From Bacteroidales bacterium (GTDB lineage Bacteria; Bacteroidota; Bacteroidia; Bacteroidales; Muribaculaceae): DNA of 64,000 nt. Positions 35,023-43,378 of the stretch are shown here, piece by piece. The stretch is taken from NCBI GenBank assembly GCA_910575615.1, contig CAJTEX010000014.1:32948-96947 (forward strand), in the 5' to 3' direction. Numbering within the stretch: the first letter of the stretch is position 1; each line of letters begins with the position of its first letter. A program made the translations under genes and the position numbers. The notes below the pieces were generated by a model. It had not been told where the DNA came from, made no database searches, and worked only from the letters and a program-made list of their open reading frames with translations.

Positions 35023-35324
35023 CTCTTGGTTCCTCGTTTCCTTTTGGGCGCAGAGTCGTTTATCACATCATCCAGAGAATTGTACTTTGTGTGTGTGAAA
35101 AGCTGAGAAAATTCGTCAAGGCAATCAATTGCCATTGCCACCCGCAACAATCCTGAAAAAGAAATCTCGCCAGTGGTTTCAAACCTGCGATATGTAGCCA
35201 ATGAGATTCCTCCCCTTTGGGCGAGACCGCTTTGAGTCAGTGACAGCTCAAGGCGTCTGCTTTTGACCCGGGAGGCAATCTGTAAGGCCATCTCCTTTGG
35301 GGTGAATATGCTAACTGCTAACAT
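35019..35324 (-). CDS. hipB: HipB-like Xre-family antitoxin
   Basis: A 101-residue helix-turn-helix protein: the HTH spans about 16-75 (SRRLELSLTQSGLAQRGGISLATYRRFETTG read in two parts), followed by a basic tail KRKRG. It should bind its own promoter and neutralise the HipA kinase immediately downstream. The sequence TTAGCAGTTAGC at its start codon is a small repeat that could be an operator. An internal ATG 11 codons in is an alternative start. Confidence 0.88.
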   Translation of the reverse strand: MLAVSIFTPKEMALQIASRVKSRRLELSLTQSGLAQRGGISLATYRRFETTGEISFSGLLRVAMAIDCLDEFSQLFTHTKYNSLDDVINDSAPKRKRGTKR

Positions 35325-35373
35325 ATGAGCGATTGTCGGGTGTTTTGGGGCTTAAGTGATAATATTTGAGCGG

Positions 35374-38112
35374 TTAGAAGAGGCGTTCCTGGCCGATGAT
35401 TGAGTCGCGCAGCTCCTCGTCGCTCATCTCCGGCTCGGCCGGGGCTGAGTCGTCGGGCTGCGAGTCAGGGGCGGGGCCGTCGTCGGCAGGCATCTCGATG
35501 TCGGCCTCTGCGTCGGGACGGGGCTCGATCTCGGTGATTTCGCCGAGCTTGAAGGTGGTCAGGCGTTTACCCTTGGCCTTGAACGACTTGACGGCGATGA
35601 AGTCGGTGGCGTCAACCTCGATTGTCTCCCGGTGGCTGTCAGGCCCGGCGAATGTGACGCTGAACCGTGCCCCCGGGGTGTCGGTCAGCAGTATGAGCTG
35701 CGACTTGGGGTTGTCGCCGATGAACCGCTGGCGGCGGTTTGACGGCTCGAATGTGAACCGTTTCAGGTAGGGGTAACCCTGGTCTGCGTCAAACAGCACC
35801 GCCGTCCAGATATGGCTCGGGCGGTATTTCTCGATGCGCAGTATGTCGACATGGTCGTAATGGTTGGTCGCGTCGAATGTGGTGAGGTAATATTCACCCT
35901 GTCGGGTGACCACCAGCACCTTGTCTTCGCCGAAGAACTCGCCGAGCAGTTCGCCGCGCCCGTCGTAGTTGAGGCGCAGCACGTCGCGGTCAAACCACAC
36001 CTCGCGCCCTCCGAGGGTCGAGGTGCCTTTTTCCTTGAGCGAGAAGCGGTGTACCTCGTTGCGGGTGACGATGTTGCCCAGGCTCTGTTTCCCCTTGATG
36101 GCCAGCTCTGAGAAGTCGATGTCAAACTGCAGTCGGGTCAGGCGGGGCTTGGGCTTGAGGGTCACCTTCACCACCTCGGCCTCGCCGTTAGGGTTGGCCG
36201 AGAACCAGGCGATGCGGCTGCCGGCGGTGCCGCGCGTGAGGTTGTACTCCTTGTCGCGTGTCACACCCGAGACCTTGAACCGCTTCATATAATATGTGCC
36301 TCCCCGGCCATCCTGGTAGATGACATTGTAGACCATGCGGTCATCCTTCTTGTCGAAGAGGCCGATATGCTTGACATTCTTGCCGATGAACAGCTTGTCG
36401 GCGACACGCACCACCTTGTAGCGCCCGTCGTTGTAGAATATGATCACCTCGTCGAGCACCGAGCAGTTGAAGAGGTATTCATCCTTCTTGAGCGACATGC
36501 CGATGAATCCCTCGTCGCGGTTGAAATAAAGCTTCTCGTTGGCCTCGGCCACGCGCGACGCCTCGATGTTGTCGAAGGCGCGGACGACGGTGCGGCGCGG
36601 AAACGCCGCGCCGTATTTCTCCTTGAGCGACAGGAACCAGTCGACGGTGTAGTCGGTCAGATGGTCGAGATGGCCTTTCAGTTCGGCGATGCGCTCGTTG
36701 TGGAGGGCGATGACGCGGTCGGCCTCCTTGGCCGAGAATTTCAGTATGCGCTTCATCTTTATCTCCATCAGGCGCAGCACGTCATCGTCGGTCACCTCGC
36801 GGACGAGCTGGGGCAGGAACGGCCTCAGGCGTTTGTGGACGTGGGCCACCACTGCCTCCATCGTCTCCCCCTGCTCAAACTCCTTGTCCTTGTAGATGCG
36901 CTCCTCGATGAAGATGCGCTCCAGGGAGGCGAAATGGAGCTGCTCGCTGACCTCGCCGAGCTTTATCTCAAGCTCTCGGCGCAGCAGGTCGCGGGTGCGC
37001 TCGGCGCTGTGGCGCAGCAGGTCGCTGACGGTCAGGAATACAGGCTTGCGGTCGCTGATGACGCAGCAGTTGGGGAAGATGGCCACCTCGCAGTCGGTGA
37101 AGGCGTATAGCGCGTCGATGGCCTTGTCTGACGAGGTGCCGCTCTGGAGATGCACCAGTATGCGGGCCTGGTCTGAGGTGTTGTCGTCGACCTTGCGTAT
37201 CTTTATCTTCCCCTTCTCATATGCCTTTAGTATCGACTCAATGACGGTGCGGGTGGTCTTGCCGTAAGGTATCTCGGTGACGGCGAGGGTCACATTGTCG
37301 ATTTTCTCGATTTTGGCCCTGACGCGCACGCTGCCTCCGCGTTCCCCGTCGTTGTAGCGGGCCACGTCGATGAGTCCCCCGGTGGGGAAGTCGGGCAGCA
37401 GGGTGAACGCGCGTCCCTGCAGGTGGGCGATGGCCGAGTCGATTATCTCGTTGAAGTTGTGTGGCAAGATTTTCGAGGAGAGGCCGACGGCTATGCCCTC
37501 GACTCCCTGGAAGAGCAGCAGGGGGAACTTGACCGGGAGGGTCACCGGCTCCTGCTTGCGGCCGTCGTAAGATGGCACCCAGTCGGTGATCTTGGCGTTG
37601 TAGAGCGCGTCGAGGGCGAAGGGGGAGAGGCGCGCCTCGATGTAACGTCCGGCTGCCGCGTCGTCGCCGGTGAGGATGTTGCCCCAGTTTCCCTGGGTGT
37701 CGATCAGCAGCTCTTTCTGGCCCAGCTGCACGAGCGCGTCCTTGATTGACGCGTCGCCGTGGGGGTGATACTGCATGGTGTTGCCGACAATGTTGGCCAC
37801 CTTGTTGTAGCGTCCGTCGTCGATGGTCTTCATCGAGTGTAGGATACGTCGCTGCACAGGCTTGAGGCCGTCGTCGATATGCGGCACGGCGCGTTCGAGG
37901 ATGACATATGACGCGTAGTCGAGAAACCAGTTGCGGTACATACCGCCGAGCCTCAGGCGCGAGGCTTCGGTGCCGATGGTGGGGGGGAGCGCGCCGGCTT
38001 CCTCCTCCTCGGCGATTTCCCCGGCCGCCTCTTCTGCGAGGCTGCCGGCGGTCAGCTCATCCTCCGGGATGCGTTCGATGTCGTTTTTTCCTGGTGTATT
38101 GTTGTCGGTCAT
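35374..38112 (-). CDS. parC: DNA topoisomerase IV subunit A / gyrase A family
   Basis: A 912-residue type IIA topoisomerase A subunit: acidic N-terminal tail (1-45), catalytic winged-helix and tower domains with YHPHGDAS (115-122) and the active-site Tyr at about 157 in AAGRYIEARLSP, coiled-coil dimer domain, then a C-terminal beta-pinwheel (about 520-840) and an acidic tail. It cleaves and rejoins DNA to relax and decatenate chromosomes. The residue after HPHGD is Ala where many gyrases have the quinolone-contacting Ser. The ParC/GyrA distinction is by family look only; no parE is adjacent. Start at 38112 (MTDNNT). Confidence 0.9.
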   Translation of the reverse strand: MTDNNTPGKNDIERIPEDELTAGSLAEEAAGEIAEEEEAGALPPTIGTEASRLRLGGMYRNWFLDYASYVILERAVPHIDDGLKPVQRRILHSMKTIDDGRYNKVANIVGNTMQYHPHGDASIKDALVQLGQKELLIDTQGNWGNILTGDDAAAGRYIEARLSPFALDALYNAKITDWVPSYDGRKQEPVTLPVKFPLLLFQGVEGIAVGLSSKILPHNFNEIIDSAIAHLQGRAFTLLPDFPTGGLIDVARYNDGERGGSVRVRAKIEKIDNVTLAVTEIPYGKTTRTVIESILKAYEKGKIKIRKVDDNTSDQARILVHLQSGTSSDKAIDALYAFTDCEVAIFPNCCVISDRKPVFLTVSDLLRHSAERTRDLLRRELEIKLGEVSEQLHFASLERIFIEERIYKDKEFEQGETMEAVVAHVHKRLRPFLPQLVREVTDDDVLRLMEIKMKRILKFSAKEADRVIALHNERIAELKGHLDHLTDYTVDWFLSLKEKYGAAFPRRTVVRAFDNIEASRVAEANEKLYFNRDEGFIGMSLKKDEYLFNCSVLDEVIIFYNDGRYKVVRVADKLFIGKNVKHIGLFDKKDDRMVYNVIYQDGRGGTYYMKRFKVSGVTRDKEYNLTRGTAGSRIAWFSANPNGEAEVVKVTLKPKPRLTRLQFDIDFSELAIKGKQSLGNIVTRNEVHRFSLKEKGTSTLGGREVWFDRDVLRLNYDGRGELLGEFFGEDKVLVVTRQGEYYLTTFDATNHYDHVDILRIEKYRPSHIWTAVLFDADQGYPYLKRFTFEPSNRRQRFIGDNPKSQLILLTDTPGARFSVTFAGPDSHRETIEVDATDFIAVKSFKAKGKRLTTFKLGEITEIEPRPDAEADIEMPADDGPAPDSQPDDSAPAEPEMSDEELRDSIIGQERLF

Positions 38113-38164
38113 TGTCAAGGCAAAGAATAGGGAAGTGGTGGGGCGCGGCGGGGCGCACCGTCTG

Positions 38165-38172
38165 CAAAGTTA
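38165..38172 (-). promoter_or_regulatory. -7 box of parC
   Basis: TAACTTTG on the minus strand, 52 bp before the parC start. The -33 match is weak. Confidence 0.55.
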
Positions 38173-38236
38173 CGAAAAAAACTCCGTAAACCCTCCCCTC
38201 ATCCCCCTAAATTTAAATAGGAGAGGGGGATTGATG

Positions 38237-38267
38237 TTGCGGGATTCGTGGAATATGCGTAACTTTG
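38237..38267 (+). promoter_or_regulatory. Promoter of the CBM-containing secreted protein
   Basis: GTTG-type upstream box (38236-38239) and TAACTTTG (38260-38267) separated by 20 bp on the plus strand, about 100 bp before the ATG at 38372. Confidence 0.65.
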
Positions 38268-38371
38268 CAGCCGTGAGGCCGGGGCACACCGGCTCGCGCC
38301 GACCAAGACATGCTTGCTTACTTACTAAGTCAATCTTGACTACATTCATCTTTCAACCGTTTTTTTCAACC

Positions 38372-39994
38372 ATGAAAAGATTTTTACTCGGGGCCGGAGT
38401 CCTCGGAGCCGTTATGGCCGCACATGCCGACGGTGATCCCGTGGAGACCCGCGCCTATTACTCGACAAATCCTGGAAACGCCGTGGGCAAAGCCGCGACG
38501 ATAACAATCGACGGGGAGTTCACCGACTGGTCAGACGACATGATTGTGGCCACATGCGGCGCCAACGATATGGCCACCGCCTTCTGCGGCTCCCACGAGA
38601 ACTGTGTCCTCGACTGTTACGCGCTCTATGCCGCCTGGGATGACGACAACCTCTATTTCGCCTGGCAGATGGTCAACACCGGCGATGTCTGGGCCCGTCC
38701 GGGCGACGGCCCGCTGACCGACGGTGGCCGCATCGGTGATGTCCCCTTCATCCTCTCGCTGTCGGTAGACCGCACCAAGCCCGGCATGACGGGCCATCTC
38801 ACCGATGGCCGTTTCATCTGGGGCGACAATGCCACTAACGGTGTGGAGTTCACTTCACACACCGATTTCCTCTTCTTCATGAGCGGAAAGGTCGGCCAGG
38901 GCGCGCCCGCGATGTTCACCGGCAACGCCCAGGGGCTGACGGATTACGGTGCCAACTGCAAGCTGTTCAGCACACTCGGCGTGTCATACGCTATGAAGGA
39001 GGGTTTCGCTCCCTCCCACCTGTGGCGCCAGCGCACCACCGCCGACTGGTACAATCCGGGCGAACTGGCGTCAGACCCCTCGGTGGTCGACAACATCTAT
39101 GATCCCGAATGCTACGACAACCTGATGGCCGGCCCTGTCGAGGGGCTGAATCCCCACGACACATCGTTTGACTCCTTCTATGAAATCAAGATTCCGATGA
39201 CGGCTGTCGGCATCACCCGCGAGTGGCTTGAGGAGAACGGCATCGGTGTGCGCCTTGTCGCGACCCGTGGCGAGAGCGGCATCGACTGTGTGCCTTACGA
39301 CCCCACTATGGCCGACAACATCCTCGGCCCGTATGGGAAAGACAACTCCACCTCGCATGAGAAGGATGACATCGACAACATCACCTACACCCTCGCGTCG
39401 GTGGGCAATGTCCGCTCCAACGATGTCCCCACTCCTCCGACTCCCCCGACCCCTCCCACACCCCCGACCCCTCCCGCCGAGGGTGACTGGACGGTCTATT
39501 TCGTCAATGACGGCACCGCCGCGGCCTGGAACCCCGTCTATGCTTACATCTGGGAACCTGCCAACGCCAACAAGGCTTACGCCGGCGCATGGCCCGGCAC
39601 GGCCATGACCCAGACCGAGATTGAATCATACGGCGAGGTGTGGGCCTACTCGTTCACCCCCGACAGCCCCTCGGCTTCGCTGATGGTGATTTTCAACAAT
39701 GGCAGCGGCGGCTCAAGCAACCAGACCATTGACCTCGTCTGCGAGCCTGGCGGTGTCTACAAGTTCACCGGCAAGGTGGGCGAGTTCTCGGGGATTGAGA
39801 AGGTCGGCGAGGCATCCTCGTCGCTTCCCTACTCCATAGAGGGGCTGACCGTCACCGCCTCCGCGCCCGTGACCGTCTACAACGCCCAGGGCCAGGTGGT
39901 GGCAAAGTCCGCCGCAGGCGCTGTGGAGCTGCCCGCCGCAGGTCTCTACATCATCTCCTCGGGCAACACGACAGGCAAGCACCTCGTGCGCTGA
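38372..39994 (+). CDS. Secreted carbohydrate-binding protein (CBM9-like, CBM26-like, sorting tail)
   Basis: A 540-residue secreted protein: signal peptide (about 1-20), a CBM9/DOMON-like domain (about 25-345) beginning ATITIDGEFTDWSDD, a Thr-Pro linker of five TPP units (about 350-370), a starch-binding CBM26-like module (about 372-465) with VYAYIWEP and AYAGAWPG, and a C-terminal sorting-type domain (about 480-540) with TVYNAQGQVV and LPAAGLYII. No catalytic domain is visible, so the protein probably binds alpha-glucan or another glycan at the surface. The start was chosen at 38372 because the promoter lies upstream of it and the longer frame lacks a signal peptide. Confidence 0.85.
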   Translation: MKRFLLGAGVLGAVMAAHADGDPVETRAYYSTNPGNAVGKAATITIDGEFTDWSDDMIVATCGANDMATAFCGSHENCVLDCYALYAAWDDDNLYFAWQMVNTGDVWARPGDGPLTDGGRIGDVPFILSLSVDRTKPGMTGHLTDGRFIWGDNATNGVEFTSHTDFLFFMSGKVGQGAPAMFTGNAQGLTDYGANCKLFSTLGVSYAMKEGFAPSHLWRQRTTADWYNPGELASDPSVVDNIYDPECYDNLMAGPVEGLNPHDTSFDSFYEIKIPMTAVGITREWLEENGIGVRLVATRGESGIDCVPYDPTMADNILGPYGKDNSTSHEKDDIDNITYTLASVGNVRSNDVPTPPTPPTPPTPPTPPAEGDWTVYFVNDGTAAAWNPVYAYIWEPANANKAYAGAWPGTAMTQTEIESYGEVWAYSFTPDSPSASLMVIFNNGSGGSSNQTIDLVCEPGGVYKFTGKVGEFSGIEKVGEASSSLPYSIEGLTVTASAPVTVYNAQGQVVAKSAAGAVELPAAGLYIISSGNTTGKHLVR

Positions 39995-39998
39995 GCCT

Positions 39999-40030
39999 GC
40001 CCCGGATGACGCTCCCGGGGCAATGCGGGC
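39999..40030 (+). terminator. Hairpin after the CBM-containing protein
   Basis: A 7-bp GC stem (GCCCCGG 39999-40005, CCGGGGC 40015-40021) just past the stop codon, with a weak T-rich follow-up. A modest terminator. Confidence 0.5.
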
Positions 40031-40091
40031 TGTTTTGTGGTGAATTATACCGATTTATCACGCCGCGACCCGCAAAAATGCGCCAAAAGAT

Positions 40092-40122
40092 TTTGTCAAT
40101 CAAAAAAAACTCCGTAATTTTG
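40092..40122 (+). promoter_or_regulatory. Promoter of rpsU
   Basis: TTTG (40092-40095), 19-bp spacer, TAATTTTG (40115-40122): an exact Bacteroidetes promoter about 100 bp before rpsU. Confidence 0.85.
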
Positions 40123-40222
40123 CCCCGCAAATCGCAAAGGCGCAAACCTTTGTGGGCGGGGCAAACCCCGGGATTTGCCGAGATAAGAATTAAACAAAAC
40201 TCTAAGAATAAGAACCCAAAAA

Positions 40223-40414
40223 ATGATTATCGTACAAGTTAAAGAAGGCGACAACATCGAAAAAGCTCTCAAGAAATTCAAGCGCAAATATGAGAAGACC
40301 GGCATCGTGAAGGAACTTCGCAGCCGCCAGGCCTTCGAGAAGCCCTCAGTGACAAACCGCAAGAAGATGATGAAGGCGGTTTACGTCCAGAAGCTGCGCC
40401 TCGTTGAGGAATAA
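40223..40414 (+). CDS. rpsU: 30S ribosomal protein S21
   Basis: A 63-residue very basic protein starting MIIVQVKEGDNIEKALKKFK, the standard opening of bS21, with the RKKFEK-like basic helix. Length is normal for Bacteroidetes. It is followed by a terminator-like hairpin, an xerC/D-type recombinase and hpf, the Bacteroidales gene order. Well supported by its exact promoter. Confidence 0.97.
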   Translation: MIIVQVKEGDNIEKALKKFKRKYEKTGIVKELRSRQAFEKPSVTNRKKMMKAVYVQKLRLVEE

Positions 40415-40440
40415 TTGATGTTTCGTAACATCGTCCTGGT

Positions 40441-40470
40441 TTTTCCTTGAGGAAAATTTGGATTTTACGA
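40441..40470 (+). terminator. Terminator after rpsU
   Basis: A 6-bp AT-rich stem TTTTCC (40441-40446) / GGAAAA (40451-40456), TTGA loop, followed by TTTGGATTTT. Partial read-through into the xer gene is likely. Confidence 0.6.
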
Positions 40471-40566
40471 AGAAATGTCATAACTTCGCTACCGGAGCCT
40501 CTCTCATCCTGCTCCCTTGACCGGCCCGACCGGCGGTTATCAGTCTGACCGAAAGCGAAGTTGACA

Positions 40567-41553
40567 ATGCTGATACAATCATTTTTGACATACATCCGGT
40601 GTGAGCTGAGTCTCTCAGTTCATACCGTTTTGTCGTATTCTGTCGACTTGCGCCAGTTTCGCGGATTTGTCACCGGCAAGCCGCAGCCCAAGCCGCCGCT
40701 GCCGCAGACTGATGACGGCTTCGACCCGCTGAGCGTTACCACGTCAGACATCCGCCAATGGCTGATGACCCTGGCCGAGGAGGGAATCTCGCCGCGCACC
40801 TTGCGCCGCAAGCTCACCGCCGTCAGCTCCTTTTACGCCTACCTGCTGCGCCAGGGGCTGACCGCTGTCAATCCCGCCCGCGACGTCGAGATGGCCAAGC
40901 TGCCTAAGCCCCTTCCGGTCAACCTGCGCCAGGCAGAGGTCAACCACATCATAGAGGAGGATATGGATGAAGCCTCGGCCTCGGGCGGCTTCATCGCCAG
41001 GCGCGACTCGCTGATTATGCTCATGTTGTATTCCACCGGGATGCGGCGCGCCGAACTGATAGGGCTGGCCGACTCGGCGGTTGACACTGGGCGGGGCGAA
41101 CTAAAAGTGGTCGGAAAGCGTAATAAGGAGAGAATAATCCCCTTCGGGAGCGAGTTGCGCGAGGCGGTGGAGAGCTACCGCCAGGTGCGCGACCGGGTGG
41201 CCGGAGGGCCGACCGACGCTTTCTTTGTCAGGCCCGACGGCTCGCCGCTCTATCCGATGCTGGTGGAGAGGGTGGTCAGGAAAGCCCTGCAGGGACGCGC
41301 CCACGCCGGGAGGCTAAGCCCCCATGTGATGCGCCATTCCTTCGCTTCCGACATGCTCAACAACGGCGCCGACCTGGTGGCTGTGCAGCAGCTCCTGGGG
41401 CATGAATCTCTCGCAACTACACAGGTTTACACCCATATAACCTACCGAGATCTCAAACAGAATTACCAACTCGCCCATCCCCGGGCGGGAAACTCCGCGG
41501 CGGCGCGCTCCACGCAGCCGGGAGGCCCCGCCGGAAATGGCCCTAAAACCTGA
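40567..41553 (+). CDS. xerC: Chromosomal XerC/XerD-type tyrosine recombinase
   Basis: A 328-residue recombinase without a long N-terminal arm, the XerC/D type that resolves chromosome dimers at dif. N-terminal SAM-like domain about 1-100; catalytic motifs GMRRAELIGL (first Arg), KGKRNKERIIP (Lys), SPHVMRHSFASDML (HxxR) and LGHESLATTQVYTH (His, Tyr). All five active-site residues are present, unlike the prophage integrase at 12182. The start is ATG 40567; a TTG two codons upstream is less likely. Its C terminus extends past the end of the fold with a Pro/Gly/Ala-rich tail. Confidence 0.93.
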   Translation: MLIQSFLTYIRCELSLSVHTVLSYSVDLRQFRGFVTGKPQPKPPLPQTDDGFDPLSVTTSDIRQWLMTLAEEGISPRTLRRKLTAVSSFYAYLLRQGLTAVNPARDVEMAKLPKPLPVNLRQAEVNHIIEEDMDEASASGGFIARRDSLIMLMLYSTGMRRAELIGLADSAVDTGRGELKVVGKRNKERIIPFGSELREAVESYRQVRDRVAGGPTDAFFVRPDGSPLYPMLVERVVRKALQGRAHAGRLSPHVMRHSFASDMLNNGADLVAVQQLLGHESLATTQVYTHITYRDLKQNYQLAHPRAGNSAAARSTQPGGPAGNGPKT

Positions 41554-41554
41554 A

Positions 41555-41561
41555 AAGGAGG
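41555..41561 (+). promoter_or_regulatory. Strong Shine-Dalgarno sequence before hpf
   Basis: AAGGAGG, 8 nt before the hpf ATG and overlapping nothing but the short gap after the xer gene. Bacteroidetes genes usually lack a Shine-Dalgarno sequence, so a near-perfect one is noteworthy. Confidence 0.75.
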
Positions 41562-41569
41562 ACAAAACC

Positions 41570-41860
41570 ATGGATGTCAACATTCAAGCAATCAACTTCG
41601 ACGCGTCAGAGAAACTTGTCGCTTTCGTCAACAAAAAAGCCGAACGCCTCCAGCGTCATTTCCCCGATATAACCACCGTTGAGGTCAAACTCACCGTGGT
41701 CAAGCCTGAGACGGCGATGAACAAAGAGGCTGTGATCACCGTACTGGTGCCCAAGAGTGAATTTGTGGCCAGCAAGACCGCCGACACCTTCGAGGAGGCG
41801 ATTGACCTCTGCCTGGAGGCTGTGGGCAAGATGGCCGAGAAAGCCAAGGAGAAGAAATGA
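41570..41860 (+). CDS. hpf: Ribosome hibernation-promoting factor HPF/YfiA family (short form)
   Basis: A 96-residue protein with the beta-alpha fold of HPF/RaiA: MDVNIQAINFDASEKLVAFV start, a KKAERLQRHFPDI helix and the closing helix AIDLCLEAVGKMAEKAK. It binds inactive ribosomes at the mRNA/tRNA channel and stops translation in stationary phase. Short form only, no C-terminal dimerisation domain. Preceded by a strong Shine-Dalgarno sequence at 41555. It lies 16 bp after the xer gene. Confidence 0.95.
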   Translation: MDVNIQAINFDASEKLVAFVNKKAERLQRHFPDITTVEVKLTVVKPETAMNKEAVITVLVPKSEFVASKTADTFEEAIDLCLEAVGKMAEKAKEKK

Positions 41861-42004
41861 GCCGTCTCCGGGGCTGCCCGGAGTGAAGGGGGCCGGCCCT
41901 ATACGCCGCGCCCGATGACACAATGCAGGCGGAAGCCGTCCGGATGATTTCAGCCGGTGGCTTCCGCCTGTCGTGTCCGGCAGGGCGGCCATCAGTGGCG
42001 CGGG

Positions 42005-42037
42005 TGTTGGTGTTTACGGAAAAAAGGATTACATTTG
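42005..42037 (+). promoter_or_regulatory. Promoter of the dicarboxylate symporter
   Basis: A GTTG-type upstream box (42006-42009) and TACATTTG (42030-42037) with about 20 bp between them, 19 bp before the ATG at 42057. Confidence 0.7.
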
Positions 42038-42056
42038 TGGCAGATTGACAATATCC

Positions 42057-43283
42057 ATGAAAAACGGAAAGAAAAATAGAAAGAGGATAAGATTCGGACT
42101 GCTGCCGCGGATAGTGGTGGCGATAGCCCTCGGCATCGTGTGCGGCTGGGTGCTGCCGATGTGGGCCACACGGATGTTCGCCACCTTCAACCAGCTGTTC
42201 AGCGAATTTCTCGGGTTTTGCATCCCGCTGATAATCGTGGGGTTCGTGGCCCCGGCGATCGCCGACATCGGGGCCAAGGCGGGCAAGATGCTCGTCGCCA
42301 CCGCCCTGCTGGCCTATTTCGCCACGATGTGCGCGGGGATGCTGTCTTATGCCGCCGGACAGATGTTCTTCCCCGGGATGATTGTCCCTGACGGGTTTGT
42401 CGAGGCTGAGGCCGGGGCGGTCGAGATCGCTCCCTGGTTCACGGTGACGATACCGCCGCTGATGAGTGTGATGACGGCGCTGGTGACCGCATTCGTCGTG
42501 GGGCTTGGCGCGTCGCGTCTGAAAGGTGATGTCATCCGCGGACTGCTCGGCGAGTTCCGCGCGATAGTCGACATGGTGATACGCAAGGCCATAGTGCCGT
42601 TGCTGCCGGTCTATATCTTCGGCATATTCCTGGGGATGACCGCCGCCGGCGAGGTGGCCACGGTCCTGTCGGCTTTCCTGAAGATAATACTGGTGATATT
42701 CGCGCTTCATGTCCTGCTGCTTGTGGGGCAGTATGCCGTGGCATCGCTTTTCGCCAAGGGGGGCATATCGCGCAACCCATTCAGGCTGCTGTGGACCATG
42801 ATGCCGGCCTATTTCACCGCCCTCGGCACACAGTCCTCGGCCGCGACCATCCCGGTGACCCTCGAGCGCACGATACGCATGGGGGTCGACAAGGATGTGG
42901 CCGGGTTCACCGTGCCGCTCTGCGCCACGATACATATGTCGGGGAGCTGTCTGAAGCTTGTCGCCTGCGCCATGGCCCTGATGCTGCTGAAAGGCATGCC
43001 GTATGACTTCGGGATGTTCATGGGGTTTGTCTTGATGCTGGGAATCACGATAGTGGCCGCCCCCGGTGTGCCGGGCGGGGCGGTGATGGCCTCCCTCGGC
43101 CTGCTTAGCTCGATACTCGGCTTCTCCGAGGCCGACAACGCGCTGATGATAGCCCTCTACATTGCCATGGACTCGTTCGGCACCGCCTGCAATGTCTCCG
43201 GCGACGGGGCGCTGTCGGTGATCATCAACCGTTTCTTCGGGCGGCGGCAGGCTGGCCCGGGCGCGGTTTCCACGCCTCAGTAG
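42057..43283 (+). CDS. Dicarboxylate/amino-acid:cation symporter (DAACS/GltP family)
   Basis: A 408-residue integral membrane transporter with about eight transmembrane segments and the DAACS hairpin signatures: the Ser-rich hairpin GTQSSAATIPVTLE, the substrate-site AAPGVPGGAV and the last DSFGTACNVSGDG region (the Asn/Asp that contacts substrate and Na). It should import a C4-dicarboxylate or glutamate/aspartate with a cation. The basic start NGKKNRKRIR puts the N terminus inside. Monocistronic between a promoter and an 18-bp hairpin. Confidence 0.93.
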   Translation: MKNGKKNRKRIRFGLLPRIVVAIALGIVCGWVLPMWATRMFATFNQLFSEFLGFCIPLIIVGFVAPAIADIGAKAGKMLVATALLAYFATMCAGMLSYAAGQMFFPGMIVPDGFVEAEAGAVEIAPWFTVTIPPLMSVMTALVTAFVVGLGASRLKGDVIRGLLGEFRAIVDMVIRKAIVPLLPVYIFGIFLGMTAAGEVATVLSAFLKIILVIFALHVLLLVGQYAVASLFAKGGISRNPFRLLWTMMPAYFTALGTQSSAATIPVTLERTIRMGVDKDVAGFTVPLCATIHMSGSCLKLVACAMALMLLKGMPYDFGMFMGFVLMLGITIVAAPGVPGGAVMASLGLLSSILGFSEADNALMIALYIAMDSFGTACNVSGDGALSVIINRFFGRRQAGPGAVSTPQ

Positions 43284-43308
43284 CCCCCCAGGCTGAGGCC
43301 AGATAGAG

Positions 43309-43355
43309 GCGCAGGCCCGCGATGAGTGTCGTTGTTGCTCATCGCGGGCCTGCGC
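43309..43355. terminator. Perfect 18-bp inverted repeat between convergent symporter and trpS
   Basis: Arms 43309-43326 and 43338-43355 are exact reverse complements with an 11-nt loop. The run between two convergent genes makes it a likely bidirectional terminator. No strong T-tract on either side. Confidence 0.75.
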
Positions 43356-43378
43356 CGTTGTGGGGAAGGGGGCGGGCT

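Noticed and set aside
37931..38371. Upstream extension of the CBM-containing protein
   Set aside because: It runs antisense through parC and its promoter and would remove the signal peptide.
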